Assembly (NCBI GenBank): GCA_021803035.1
Contig: JAJZME010000038.1
Coordinates: forward strand, 86,101-150,100
Length of the DNA: 64,000 bases
Reading direction: 5' to 3'
Origin: Acidobacteriota bacterium
Lineage (GTDB): Bacteria > Acidobacteriota > Terriglobia > Terriglobales > Acidobacteriaceae
Shown here: piece by piece, positions 53,078 through 62,481 of the stretch
How positions within the stretch are numbered: position 1 is the stretch's first letter
How the letters are laid out: each line of letters starts with the position of its first letter
Notes under the pieces: generated by a model
What the model saw: the letters and a program-made list of their open reading frames with translations, nothing else
Told to the model about the DNA's origin: nothing
The model's database searches: none
Position numbers and translations under genes: made by a program

Positions 53078-56000
53078 ATGAAAAAGAGCGCGACGAGTTT
53101 GCGGCTGGCTGCAAGCGATTTGAGCAATCATCTTGCCTGTCGTCACCTCACGGTCCTGGATCTGGACGTGGCGACCGGGAGAAGGCCCGCGCCCGCTTGG
53201 AGTTCTCCGGATGCGCAGATCCTTCGGGAGCGAGGTATAGCTCACGAAAACGCCTATATCGAGCATCTGAGGGCGAGCGGATTAGCCGTCATCCGTGTTC
53301 AGGATCTTGGCGACGATGCGCAGGCCGTCGCTCAAACATTTCTGGCCATGCAAGCTGGTGTGGACATCATTGTCCAGGGCGCTTTCAGTGAAGCGAGCTG
53401 GTTCGGACGGGCTGATGTGTTGCGCAAGGTTGAGCGCGCAAGCAGGCTTGGGAACTGGTCCTACGAAGCCTACGACTGCAAACTCGCCCGTGAGACCAAG
53501 GCCACCACGATTCTCCAGTTGTCTCTCTATTCCCATCTGTTGGAAGCTGCCCAGGGAGTGCTTCCTGAATGTATGTATGTGGTGTCGCCCGGTGAGACTT
53601 TCGAACCTGAGAGATACCGGGTCCTCGATTACGCTGCCTACTACCGATATGTGAAGTCCCGCCTGCATAGGGCTGTCATCGCGGATAACGGCGGACCTAG
53701 AACTTATCCCGAACCGACGCCGCACTGTGAGGTTTGTCGATGGCGGCAGGAGTGTGACCGGGAACGGCGAAACGACGACCACTTGTCCCTTGTCGCAGGT
53801 ATCAGTAGGCTGCAGCGCAAGCAGCTTGTCACGTGGGAAACAGACACCGTGGCAGCCCTCGCGAGGTATCCGATTCCCATTCCGTACCGTCCTGATCACG
53901 GCTCACGCGAAAGCTATGTCCGGGTCCGTGAGCAGGCACGCGTCCAGGTTGCAGGCCGAGAGTCGGGACGTCATGTGCATGAAGTGCTGCCGTTGACCGG
54001 AGAGCACGGACTCAATCTCCTACCTGAGCCTTCGCGCGGAGACATCTTCTTCGACCTGGAGGGAGATCCCTTTGTCGGACTAAGCGGTAGAGAGTACCTG
54101 TTCGGCGTGGTCCTGGCGGACGCGGATCCCACCAGATATGAATACCGGTGGGCATTGAATGCGGCTGACGAGAAGGACGCGTTTACCTGGTTCGTCGATT
54201 TGGTGATGGCGAGGTGGGCAGAGTACCCGTCCATGCATATTTACCATTTCCAGTCTTATGAGCCATCTGCATTGAAGCGCCTAATGGGCCGATATGGCGT
54301 CCGTGAAGATGAGATCGACCGGATGCTGAGGGCAAAGCTGTTCATTGATCTGCTCACCGTCGTCAGGCGATCGGTCCGAGCCAGTGTCGAGGCGTACTCA
54401 CTCAAAGCACTCGAAGTGTTTCACGGTTTTTCGCGGAGGATTCGACTCGACGAGGCCGGCCAGGCGATGCGCGTCATGCAGCATGCGCTTGAAGGCGAGC
54501 GCACGCCGCAGGTGGGCGATGCCATCAAACAGGCGATTGTCCTCTATAACGGCGACGACTGCTTTTCCACCCGTTCCTTGCGCGATTGGCTCGAACGCGA
54601 ACGGCTTCAGTTGGAGAATGCAGGGCACCGCATGACGCGTCCGGTCCCATCGGACGGGGCGCCTTCGGAGGCGGTGAGCGAGCGCCGGCAGCGGATTGTC
54701 GCGCTTGCCACAGCCCTGAAGCGGAATATCCCCTTAGAACCGGAATTGCGTACCGATGAGCAGGCGGCCTCCTGGTTAATTGCCGATCTGCTCGATTGGC
54801 ACCGTCGCGAGGCGAACGCCGACTCTTGGGAGTATTTCCGGCTTAAGGACCTGACCGATGAAGATCTTCTCGACGAGCGGTCGGCAATCGCAGGGCTTAG
54901 GTTCTTATCCACGCTCGAAGTGGCGCGCAAGATTCCAACGGATCGTTACACCTTCGACAAGCAGGAGACGGACGTCAGAACCGGAGATACCCTCTGCCAG
55001 CGAGGCGAGAAGATTGGCGAGGTCGTTGCCATTGACGTCGATGCACGCACCGTCGACATCAAGAAGATGAAGAAGACCGCTGACGTGCACCCAAGCGCGG
55101 TGTTCGTTGATAAGCGGGGCCCGCGGGACTACGTGCTAGGTGACGCGCTTTACCGCCTGGGTGACTGGATCGAGTTTAACGGCGTGGATGCATCTGGGCC
55201 GCACAGGGCGGCTCGCGACCTGCTGCTGCGTCAGCCACCAAGGTTCGGCGGCGGTTCAACTCTCCTGCAGGCAGGCGAATCGACGGTGGATGCTGCAAAG
55301 CGCATCGTCGGGCTTCTCGACAAATCAACGCTGGCAGTCCAGGGGCCTCCTGGTACTGGAAAGACATACGCCGGCGCACGAATGATGTGTGAATTGATAA
55401 ACCAAGGCAAGAAAGTCGGCATCACGGCCGTGAGTCATAAGGTGATTCGAAATCTCCTCGATAAGGTCGTCGAAGCAGCCGAAGAGTGCGGTATTGCAGG
55501 GCTGCAGTGCATTCAGAAAGTGAAAGATAAGTTAGAAGAGGATACGCCCTGCATTACCTTCACCACCAACAACGCGGAGCCGCTTGCGGCGCTGCGATCC
55601 GGCGCACAGGTGGTCGCAGGTACAGCATGGCTGTGGGCGCGCGAGGATTACTTTGAGGCGGTAGACGTTCTTTTTGTGGATGAGGCCGGCCAGATGTCCC
55701 TCGCAAATGTGCTCGCCGCAGCGCAGGGCGCAAAGAGCCTGGTGCTGCTTGGCGATCCTCAACAACTTGACCAGCCCCAGAAGGGCAGTCATCCCGACGG
55801 GGCGGAGGTCTCGGCCCTTGAGCATTTGCTCGAAGGAGCCAGAACCATCCAGCCAGACAAAGGCCTGTTCCTCGAGTACACGTGGCGGCTGCATCCGGCC
55901 ATATGCAAATTTACGTCCGAGGTGTTTTATGAAGGTCGCCTGACCTCGCGGGCCGGTCTAGAGCGACAGAGCATCACGGGACATCCGTGGCTCAGCGGCT

Positions 56001-56512
56001 CCAATCTTTGGTTCGTGCCAGTCGAGCACGAAGGAAATCAGAATTCGTCATCCGAGGAGGTTCAGTGCATTGCAAGACTCGTCGAATCGCTTCTGCGACC
56101 CGGGGTGAACTGGGTCAATGAAAAAGGACAGACTCGCGCGTTGGAATTGAAAGATATCCTCATCGTTTCTCCATACAATGCGCAGGTGTCGGACCTCGCG
56201 GCACAAATACCGCGCGCCAACATTGGTACGGTAGATAAATTCCAGGGACAGCAAGCGCCGGTGGTGATCTATTCGCTCACGACTTCATCACCGGAAGATG
56301 CACCGCGCGGAATGGAATTCCTGTATAGCCTCAATCGCTTCAATGTGGCAACTTCCCGCGCGAAGGCGATGGTGATCCTAGTCGGGAGCCCGCGCCTACT
56401 GGAACCAGAATGCCACAGCCCCAGACAGATGCAGCTCGCAAACGCGGTCTGCCGCTACGTTGAGCTGGCGCAATTCGTTCGGGAAGCCGTCCCCGTTACA
56501 AGAAGACCTTGA
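53078..56512 (+). CDS. TM0106-family RecB-like nuclease fused to SF1 (DNA2/UPF1-like) helicase
   Basis: 1144 residues. Residues about 1-230 form a PD-(D/E)XK nuclease part with ASWFGRADVLRK, EAYDCKLARETKATTILQLS and a cysteine cluster CEVCRWRQEC. Residues about 300-500 look like an RNase H-like/YprB exonuclease domain (DIFFDLEGDPFVGLSGREYL, the first Asp-x-Glu; then LYNGDDCFSTRSL). From about 730 an SF1 helicase follows: Walker A QGPPGTGKTYAG, Walker B LFVDEAGQMSLAN, LLGDPQQLDQP, VDKFQGQQAPVV and RFNVATSRAKAMV. It would process DNA or RNA/DNA ends. Housekeeping repair and phage defence are both possible; its place beside IS and phage debris hints at transfer. Confidence 0.85.
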   Translation: MKKSATSLRLAASDLSNHLACRHLTVLDLDVATGRRPAPAWSSPDAQILRERGIAHENAYIEHLRASGLAVIRVQDLGDDAQAVAQTFLAMQAGVDIIVQGAFSEASWFGRADVLRKVERASRLGNWSYEAYDCKLARETKATTILQLSLYSHLLEAAQGVLPECMYVVSPGETFEPERYRVLDYAAYYRYVKSRLHRAVIADNGGPRTYPEPTPHCEVCRWRQECDRERRNDDHLSLVAGISRLQRKQLVTWETDTVAALARYPIPIPYRPDHGSRESYVRVREQARVQVAGRESGRHVHEVLPLTGEHGLNLLPEPSRGDIFFDLEGDPFVGLSGREYLFGVVLADADPTRYEYRWALNAADEKDAFTWFVDLVMARWAEYPSMHIYHFQSYEPSALKRLMGRYGVREDEIDRMLRAKLFIDLLTVVRRSVRASVEAYSLKALEVFHGFSRRIRLDEAGQAMRVMQHALEGERTPQVGDAIKQAIVLYNGDDCFSTRSLRDWLERERLQLENAGHRMTRPVPSDGAPSEAVSERRQRIVALATALKRNIPLEPELRTDEQAASWLIADLLDWHRREANADSWEYFRLKDLTDEDLLDERSAIAGLRFLSTLEVARKIPTDRYTFDKQETDVRTGDTLCQRGEKIGEVVAIDVDARTVDIKKMKKTADVHPSAVFVDKRGPRDYVLGDALYRLGDWIEFNGVDASGPHRAARDLLLRQPPRFGGGSTLLQAGESTVDAAKRIVGLLDKSTLAVQGPPGTGKTYAGARMMCELINQGKKVGITAVSHKVIRNLLDKVVEAAEECGIAGLQCIQKVKDKLEEDTPCITFTTNNAEPLAALRSGAQVVAGTAWLWAREDYFEAVDVLFVDEAGQMSLANVLAAAQGAKSLVLLGDPQQLDQPQKGSHPDGAEVSALEHLLEGARTIQPDKGLFLEYTWRLHPAICKFTSEVFYEGRLTSRAGLERQSITGHPWLSGSNLWFVPVEHEGNQNSSSEEVQCIARLVESLLRPGVNWVNEKGQTRALELKDILIVSPYNAQVSDLAAQIPRANIGTVDKFQGQQAPVVIYSLTTSSPEDAPRGMEFLYSLNRFNVATSRAKAMVILVGSPRLLEPECHSPRQMQLANAVCRYVELAQFVREAVPVTRRP

Positions 56513-56589
56513 ACGCTGAAGAGGCGGGCGATTCGGGCCATTATGCCCTAAATCTGTCCTCACAAACGGGGTAATCTTGATCGATCCGC

Positions 56590-59500
56590 TCAGTGGAAAT
56601 CGTGCGAGCGCAGGTCGAGGGGGCAGTGGACCAATTGTGACAGGCGCGCGGCTTTGACGTGGATCACGCCGTCCTGATTTTGCAGCGCGCCTTCGACAAG
56701 CAGGAACTTGCCGCGGGTAACGGTTAGGCGGTCGCGCTCGTAGACGTCGGGCGTGACGATGACGTTGGCGATGCCGGTTTCGTCTTCCATGGAGATGAAG
56801 ATGAAGCCCTTGGCGGTGCCGGGGCGCTGGCGCGCGATGACGCATCCTGCGGCGCGTACCTGCTGGCCGTCGCGGCATAAATGAAGTTCGGCAGCAGAGA
56901 GGATGTTTGCGCGGTGTAGCTCGGCGCGGCGGTAAAACATGGGGTGTTTGCCGACAGTGAGGCCGGTGCCGGCGTAGTCGGCGACCAATCGCTCATCGAC
57001 GTTCATCTGCTCGAGCGGGAGGGCGTGGGACTCCTCACGCAGCGATGCGGCGGCGTGGCGCAGCAGCGGTCCTTCGGGCTTGCCGGCACGCTCGATCTGC
57101 CAGAGCGCGTCGCGGCGATGGCGAATGCCTTCGAGCTGATTCAATGCGCCGATCTGCGCCAGGCGGGCCAGATGGCTGCGGGTGAGCGAGGGAACGCGCA
57201 GGGCGAGATCGTCGACGGAGGCGAACGGGCCGTCGCTCAGGCGCGCGGCGACGATCGCCTCGGCCTGCTGGCGCGCGAATCCCTTTGCATAGCCGAGACC
57301 GATGCGGAGCGAGAGCGAGCCGTCCAATTCGTGCTCTACGGTGCAGGGCCAGTCAGACGATTGCACGTCGATGGGCTTGATGCGCAAGCCGTGACGCTGT
57401 GCGTCTTTGACGAGCACCGCGGGCGAGTAGAAGCCCATGGGCTGATTGTTGAGGATGGCGCAGGTGAAGGCGGCAAGATAATGCACTTTGAAGTAGGCCG
57501 AAGCGTAAGCGATGAGCGCGAAGCTGGCGGCGTGCGACTCGGGAAATCCGTAGAGCGCAAACGAGCTGATATGCTGCACGATCTTGTCCTGCGTTTGCAC
57601 ATCGATGCCCTTGCGGGTCATGCCCGCGCGGAGCTTGCCTTCGAGGTTCTTCATGCGCTCCCAGGAGCGACGCATGCCGACGGCGCGGCGCAGCTCGTCG
57701 GCCTCGGCGCCGGTAAAGTCGGCGACGGTCATGGCGATGCGCAGAAGCTGTTCTTGAAAGAGCGGCACGCCAAGCGTGCGCTTGAGGACAGGCTCGAGCG
57801 AGGGGTGCGGATAGGTGACCGGCTCGCGCTTCTGGCGGCGACGCATGTAGGGATGCATCATCTGGCCCACGATGGGACCGGGGCGAATGATGGCGACCTG
57901 CACGACAAGATCGTAGAAGCGCTCAGGATGGTTGCGCGGCAGCGAGGCCATCTGGGCGCGGCTTTCCACCTGAAACATGCCCACGGTGTCGGCCTGTTGG
58001 AGAGTGCGGTAGACCGCGTCGTCTTCAGGCAATTGCGCCAGATCGATGGGCACGCCACAGTGCGCGGGGATCAGTTCGAGGCAGTCCTTGAGCACAGCCA
58101 TCATGCCGAGGCCGAGCAGATCAACCTTGATGATGCCGAGATCGGCGCAGTCTTCCTTGTCCCATTGGACGACGGTGCGGCCGGGCATGGAGGCGCGCTC
58201 AAGTGGGACCACGTGGTTGAGTTGGCCCTGGCAGATGACCATGCCGCCGGAGTGCTGGCCGAGGTGGCGCGGCAGGTCCTGGATGCGCATGGAGAGCTCA
58301 AGATATTTGGCGATGCGCGGATGGCGGATGTCGAAGCCTGCATGATGAAAGGAGTGGGCCATGGTGTCGGTGGAGCCGCGCCACTCCCACTGGCTGACCA
58401 GGCTCGAAAGGCGGCCGAGAGTGTCCTGGTCGAAGCCGAGGGCCTTGCCGGTTTCGCGTGCCGCTGACTTGCCGCGATAGGTGATGACGTTGGCAGTCAT
58501 GGCGGCGCCGAGTTCGCCATAGCGTTGATAGACGTACTGGATGGCCTGTTCGCGCTTGTCTTCCGATGGCAGATCGAGGTCGATGTCGGGCCACTCGTTG
58601 CGACTCTCTGACAGAAATCGCTCGAAGAGCAGCTCCATGCCGACGGGATCGATCGCGGTGATTTCGAGACAGTAGCAGACGGCAGAATTTGCTGCGCTGC
58701 CGCGCCCCTGCACCAGGATGTCGTGCTGTTTGCAGAAGCGGATAATATCCCAGACGATGAGGAAGTAGCCGGCGAAGCCGAGCTTTACGATCAGAGCGAG
58801 TTCGTGATCGACTTGGCTTTTGGCGCGCTTGAGCAGGTTGGGATCGTTCTTGGGGCCGTAGCGGCGCTCGACGCCTTCGGCGACGCGTTTGGCGAGAAAG
58901 CTGTCCATGGTGTCGCCGTCGGGGACGGGATAGCGGGGAAACTCGTAGCCGAGATCGTTGAGCTGGAAGCCAAGGCGCGAAGACAACGCAGTGGTGTTTT
59001 CGACCGCGCCGGGAATGTCACGAAAGAGCGCGGCCATTTCGTGCGCTGTCCTGAGATGGCGATGGTTGTTGACGGCGAGCAGACGGCCGGCCTGGTCGAG
59101 TTCGACATGGTTGCGAATGGCAGTGAAGAGATCGAGGATCTCACGGTCGTACGCCGTTGCATAGCGGACGCCGTTGGTGGCGACGACGGGCAGGTGGAGC
59201 GAGTGCGCGATGCGGAGGGCGGCCTGGTTGCGGCCCTCTTCTTCGCGCTCGCGATGCCGTTGCAGTTCAACGTAGACATTCTCGCGGCCGAAGATGCGGG
59301 TAAGCTGTTCGACGACTTTGCGGCCTGCTTCTTCGCCGCCGCGCGTGAGGGCGGCAGCCAATGGGCCTTCGTCGCCACCGGTCAGGCAGACGAGGCCAGA
59401 TGCATACTGGCTCAAATCGTCGAAGGTAGCCGCGCCCTCACCTTTGGTCGTCTCGCGCATTTTGAATTGCGTGATGAGCTGGCAGAGATTCTGGTAGCCG

Positions 59501-59805
59501 GCGCGCGACTCGCAAAGCAACGGGATGCGCGCGGGCTCAGTTATGCACTGATTGGGCAGCCATGCGGGCGGCACGAGACGCGGGCCGAAAGAGGAGACAG
59601 CGATCTCTGCGCCGATGTGCGCACGCACGCTGTTGCGTTTGGCGGCAGTGTGGAAGCGGGCGGCGCCGTAGACGCCATTGCGGTCGAGCAATGCCATCGC
59701 GGGCATGTCCAGTTCCGCGGCGCGCTCGATCAGAGTCTCCGGCTGCGAGGCAGCTTCAAGAAAGCTGAAGGCGCTGGCGGCATGGAGTTCGACATACTCA
59801 GTCAT
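56590..59805 (-). CDS. dnaE2: Error-prone DNA polymerase III alpha DnaE2
   Basis: About 1071 residues. The ATG at 59805 (MTEYVELHAASAFSFLEAAS) starts the PHP domain and overlaps the imuB stop by 8 bp; the frame is open 168 codons above it as antisense-like sequence of imuB. The polymerase core shows GRGSAANSAVCYCLEITAID, the catalytic PDIDLDLPSEDKRE and the LGQHSGGMVIC region. The C-terminal OB domain (EDETGIANVIVTPDVY) is present. It performs the mutagenic lesion-bypass synthesis of the ImuA-ImuB-DnaE2 mutasome. It converges with the nuclease-helicase gene, leaving 77 bp. Confidence 0.95.
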   Translation of the reverse strand: MTEYVELHAASAFSFLEAASQPETLIERAAELDMPAMALLDRNGVYGAARFHTAAKRNSVRAHIGAEIAVSSFGPRLVPPAWLPNQCITEPARIPLLCESRAGYQNLCQLITQFKMRETTKGEGAATFDDLSQYASGLVCLTGGDEGPLAAALTRGGEEAGRKVVEQLTRIFGRENVYVELQRHREREEEGRNQAALRIAHSLHLPVVATNGVRYATAYDREILDLFTAIRNHVELDQAGRLLAVNNHRHLRTAHEMAALFRDIPGAVENTTALSSRLGFQLNDLGYEFPRYPVPDGDTMDSFLAKRVAEGVERRYGPKNDPNLLKRAKSQVDHELALIVKLGFAGYFLIVWDIIRFCKQHDILVQGRGSAANSAVCYCLEITAIDPVGMELLFERFLSESRNEWPDIDLDLPSEDKREQAIQYVYQRYGELGAAMTANVITYRGKSAARETGKALGFDQDTLGRLSSLVSQWEWRGSTDTMAHSFHHAGFDIRHPRIAKYLELSMRIQDLPRHLGQHSGGMVICQGQLNHVVPLERASMPGRTVVQWDKEDCADLGIIKVDLLGLGMMAVLKDCLELIPAHCGVPIDLAQLPEDDAVYRTLQQADTVGMFQVESRAQMASLPRNHPERFYDLVVQVAIIRPGPIVGQMMHPYMRRRQKREPVTYPHPSLEPVLKRTLGVPLFQEQLLRIAMTVADFTGAEADELRRAVGMRRSWERMKNLEGKLRAGMTRKGIDVQTQDKIVQHISSFALYGFPESHAASFALIAYASAYFKVHYLAAFTCAILNNQPMGFYSPAVLVKDAQRHGLRIKPIDVQSSDWPCTVEHELDGSLSLRIGLGYAKGFARQQAEAIVAARLSDGPFASVDDLALRVPSLTRSHLARLAQIGALNQLEGIRHRRDALWQIERAGKPEGPLLRHAAASLREESHALPLEQMNVDERLVADYAGTGLTVGKHPMFYRRAELHRANILSAAELHLCRDGQQVRAAGCVIARQRPGTAKGFIFISMEDETGIANVIVTPDVYERDRLTVTRGKFLLVEGALQNQDGVIHVKAARLSQLVHCPLDLRSHDFH

Positions 59806-61312
59806 AAAGCGCCGCCATTTGCCACTGGTTACGAAACAGGTCGCGGACCAAACAGCAGCAGAGCGTGGCTCCATCGTGCGCACGCAGAACGAGGTCCCAC
59901 TGCTCACAGCCCCAGAGCGTCGGGCTCCACCACTCGCCATCGGCTTGCCAGGGGCCGTAGGCACGCTCGATGGCATAGCGGCGCTGGCGGAAGACAAGCG
60001 CGGCGGGGCGCTTGTTCTCGAGTGTGACGAAGACCGCCTCCGGCGGCCGCAACCGGCGCAGGGCAGGGCGGACAGGCGCGGACGGAAGCTCAGAAGAGCG
60101 TGTGGCGGGGACGGTGAAGGGCGTGATACGAAATGCACCGGGGGCATGCGAGTCGAGCAGTTGCGGACGGCCTGCATTTTCTTCGCCCACGATAGTGCGG
60201 ATACGAGCCAGTGTGACGTCGAGCCGCGCAGGCTCCGGCAGTTGCGGCGAGAAAAGGCCGAGCTGCACTTTGCTGGTGCTGCCCGGTTCGGCCATGAGTA
60301 CGACGGCAAGAATCGGAGCCGGCGGAGGATGCGCTTCGAGATCGAGATGCAGCAGCTTGAGCCAGAGTTGGCGATCAGTATTGGGAAGTGCGGGGCGAAC
60401 TATGCGCGTGTGTGTGGCGCCGTCTTCGAGCGACAGCGTAACCGTTACAGAAGCGAGCGCGAAGACGCGCGCGGCGGCGCGCACGATGAGCTGCTCCAGC
60501 AGCAGGTTTGCGACGAAGAGCAGGGCGTCGAGCGCTTCGACGGGCGAATCAAGATCGATGCGCTCTTCGAGAGAGAAGTGCGGTTCGAGCGGCGTGAAGA
60601 GATGGGGCCGTTCGCCGCGTGCAAGCTGACGCAGGCGCTTGCCCGCCTGGCCCATGCGGGCGATGAGTTCGACTTCAGGCAGCGCGGCCAGCATGCCCAG
60701 CGTCCCGATCCCCCAGAGAGAAAATGTTTCGGCCTGCTCTGCGGTTAGATCGAGGATGCTGAGCGGCAGGGGCGCCAGGGCCTGAGCTTCTGCGCCCGCG
60801 GGGACGACCCGGATCTGTTCCCGCATGGACAGTCCTTTCGCTAGCGCCACGGCCGCATGAAAGTTGCTGCTGACTGCTGCCGACGCCGCAACGCCCAGGG
60901 CGCGAACACGCGCCAGAAGATTGCCGGCCAGCAATTCCGGAGGGCCGAAGAGCTTGCTGGTACCTGCAATGTCGATCGCCAGGAGAAGCTCCACGCCAGC
61001 GCTCCGGTCTTCCACGCGCGGAGAGAAGCAGCTTGCGCACTCAATCAGCGCCGCGCGTGCAGCAGCTTCCTCGGCGAGCGATCGTTTGAAGACAGCGGCG
61101 CCCGAAAAGGTATCGACTTCCACCTGCGTCATACCGGGCTCGATGCCGAGTGCGCGCGCCTTTCTATTCAAGGAACAGACTTGTTCAAGCGGCGGTTCGC
61201 CTTCCATCACCACGCAGGCCCGATCGCTCGTTTGCGGCCGCAGGCGCAACAACGCCTGCGCTGGAAACTCGGGCGCACGCAGGCAAGCGTAGAGTTCGGC
61301 CGCAGGGCTCAT
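59798..61312 (-). CDS. imuB: ImuB, Y-family polymerase-like mutasome hub protein
   Basis: About 504 residues from the ATG at 61312 (MSPAAELYACLRAPEFPAQA), overlapping the imuA stop by 4 bp. The fold is Y-family (CSLNRKARALGIEPGM; AIDIAGTSKLFGPP; GIGTLGMLAALP; ARGERPHLFTPL), but the acidic catalytic residues are not kept: the palm start lacks the Asp-x-Asp pattern and AIDIAG lacks the S-x-D-E pair. VQLGLFSP (about residue 346) is a likely beta-clamp-binding motif. The role is to recruit DnaE2 and ImuA to the clamp. Confidence 0.92.
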   Translation of the reverse strand: MSPAAELYACLRAPEFPAQALLRLRPQTSDRACVVMEGEPPLEQVCSLNRKARALGIEPGMTQVEVDTFSGAAVFKRSLAEEAAARAALIECASCFSPRVEDRSAGVELLLAIDIAGTSKLFGPPELLAGNLLARVRALGVAASAAVSSNFHAAVALAKGLSMREQIRVVPAGAEAQALAPLPLSILDLTAEQAETFSLWGIGTLGMLAALPEVELIARMGQAGKRLRQLARGERPHLFTPLEPHFSLEERIDLDSPVEALDALLFVANLLLEQLIVRAAARVFALASVTVTLSLEDGATHTRIVRPALPNTDRQLWLKLLHLDLEAHPPPAPILAVVLMAEPGSTSKVQLGLFSPQLPEPARLDVTLARIRTIVGEENAGRPQLLDSHAPGAFRITPFTVPATRSSELPSAPVRPALRRLRPPEAVFVTLENKRPAALVFRQRRYAIERAYGPWQADGEWWSPTLWGCEQWDLVLRAHDGATLCCCLVRDLFRNQWQMAALYD

Positions 61313-62346
61313 CGCGCACCTGCCCAGGCCGATTGGCTGCGCCAAGTGGCGTTGGTTTCGCGCTGCGGCGGCTTGCGCATCGGAACGACGTTGGCCGGAG
61401 ATTGCGCAAAGCGCCGGCGCTCGACTTCGACGCTGCAGTCCATGCCGGTAAAGATCGTCGGCTCGTCGCGCCGCTCGGCCGCCGGCGCAAAGCGCAGCAG
61501 AACTTCAGCGCTGCTTTTGGCGCAGGCGTGCTGCGTGAGCAGCAGCAGACTGGCCTGTGTGCGCTCGGCCGCGGCGCGGTAGCGGAACCAGGTTGCGAGC
61601 GGGATGCGCGAAGCAAATTCCGGCGCAGTGCTGCCCAGGTCGAGCACGATGGCGCTGAATCCGCCGGCCTGCAACACGAGATCGGTTACGCGCAGCGCCT
61701 GTTCGATGCGCGTCCAGGGGCTGGATGGTCGCGTGCGCTGGTTCGGCCTTGGCGCCGGCGTCAGCGCAACAGGATCGAAAATTTCCCGCTCCCGCTTCAC
61801 TCTCGGCTGGGCTTCGGCACAGCGAGGCGCGAACGCTTCCGGCCGCAACAAGCCGCCGACCGCCGTGGCGAGGCCTTTCACCTCGCCGCGCGGATGTCCG
61901 CCGCATCCGCCGCCATGCAAGCCCTTTATCGCGGCCCTTGGAATCAGATACTTCTCCGGCAGCGCAAACTGGTATGCGGCCGGCGCAGGCGGCTTTGGAG
62001 AGACCACGCCGCATCGCACCCACAGCACACGGTCGAGATCGACGCCTGCAGCCGCTGCCGACTCGGGATCGAAGGCATCGGAGACATCAACCCAGGCGGC
62101 GACCTTTCCCTCATGTGTGAGGCGGGTCAGAAACGAGAGCGTCAGCGAGGTTCTGCCGCTCGATTCCAAGCCGGCAAGCTCGGTGATGGCGCCAATGGGA
62201 AAACCACCTTCGAGCAATGCATCGACCGCCGCTACGCCGGTAGGTGCAACGGGCCGGAGGACGCGCGGAGCCGGGGTGAGGGCCGAAGGAATGCGGTGGG
62301 CGAGCGCTGCTTCGATCTGAAGGCGAATTGCGGAGGCGGAGGACAT
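61309..62346 (-). CDS. imuA: ImuA, RecA-like mutasome accessory protein
   Basis: About 345 residues from the ATG at 62346 (MSSASAIRLQIEAALAHRIP); a longer frame exists without similarity. The RecA-like core has VAAVDALLEGGFPIGAITEL, a P-loop-like GLESSGRTSL and AWVDVSDAFDPESAAAAGVD, then VTDLVLQAGGFSAIVLDLGS. The P-loop keeps the SGRTSL form typical of ImuA. A Pro/Arg-rich insert of about 70 residues sits mid-protein. It is first gene of imuA-imuB-dnaE2; each start overlaps the previous stop. The 135-bp upstream region is shared with the divergent SRAP gene. Confidence 0.9.
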   Translation of the reverse strand: MSSASAIRLQIEAALAHRIPSALTPAPRVLRPVAPTGVAAVDALLEGGFPIGAITELAGLESSGRTSLTLSFLTRLTHEGKVAAWVDVSDAFDPESAAAAGVDLDRVLWVRCGVVSPKPPAPAAYQFALPEKYLIPRAAIKGLHGGGCGGHPRGEVKGLATAVGGLLRPEAFAPRCAEAQPRVKREREIFDPVALTPAPRPNQRTRPSSPWTRIEQALRVTDLVLQAGGFSAIVLDLGSTAPEFASRIPLATWFRYRAAAERTQASLLLLTQHACAKSSAEVLLRFAPAAERRDEPTIFTGMDCSVEVERRRFAQSPANVVPMRKPPQRETNATWRSQSAWAGAR

Positions 62347-62400
62347 GGTGATTATGTTCGCCTTATATTCGCTTTTTCCTGACGTTCCCGCAAGACCGTC

Positions 62401-62420
62401 TTGCACAGATTTAAGTGCAA
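62401..62420. promoter_or_regulatory. Candidate SOS (LexA-type) operator between imuA and the SRAP gene
   Basis: A perfect palindrome TTGCAC-N8-GTGCAA lies 55 bp before imuA and 61 bp before the divergent SRAP gene. Half-sites of the TGCAC/GTGCA type are known for the Fibrobacter LexA box, but there with a shorter spacer. A second candidate, GTTC-N7-ATTC (62356-62370), is one base off the alphaproteobacterial LexA box. An AT-rich imperfect palindrome (about 62440-62459) lies next to the SRAP start. The function is inferred from the two DNA-damage genes it separates. Confidence 0.5.
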
Positions 62421-62481
62421 AATATCGGCAAATCCATGAAAAAATAGCTGCTTATTTTTGTTACTTCGCTAAACTCGATCT

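Noticed and set aside
56944..58467. 507-codon open frame antisense to dnaE2
   Set aside because: Shadow of a conserved polymerase gene; no recognisable feature.
59806..60309. 168-codon N-terminal extension of the dnaE2 frame
   Set aside because: The sequence is antisense-frame overlap of imuB; the PHP domain begins exactly at the ATG at 59805, which overlaps the imuB stop.
62356..62370. GTTC-N7-ATTC as the SOS box
   Set aside because: One half-site differs from the alphaproteobacterial consensus and it lies only 10 bp from the imuA start; the exact TTGCAC palindrome is the better candidate.
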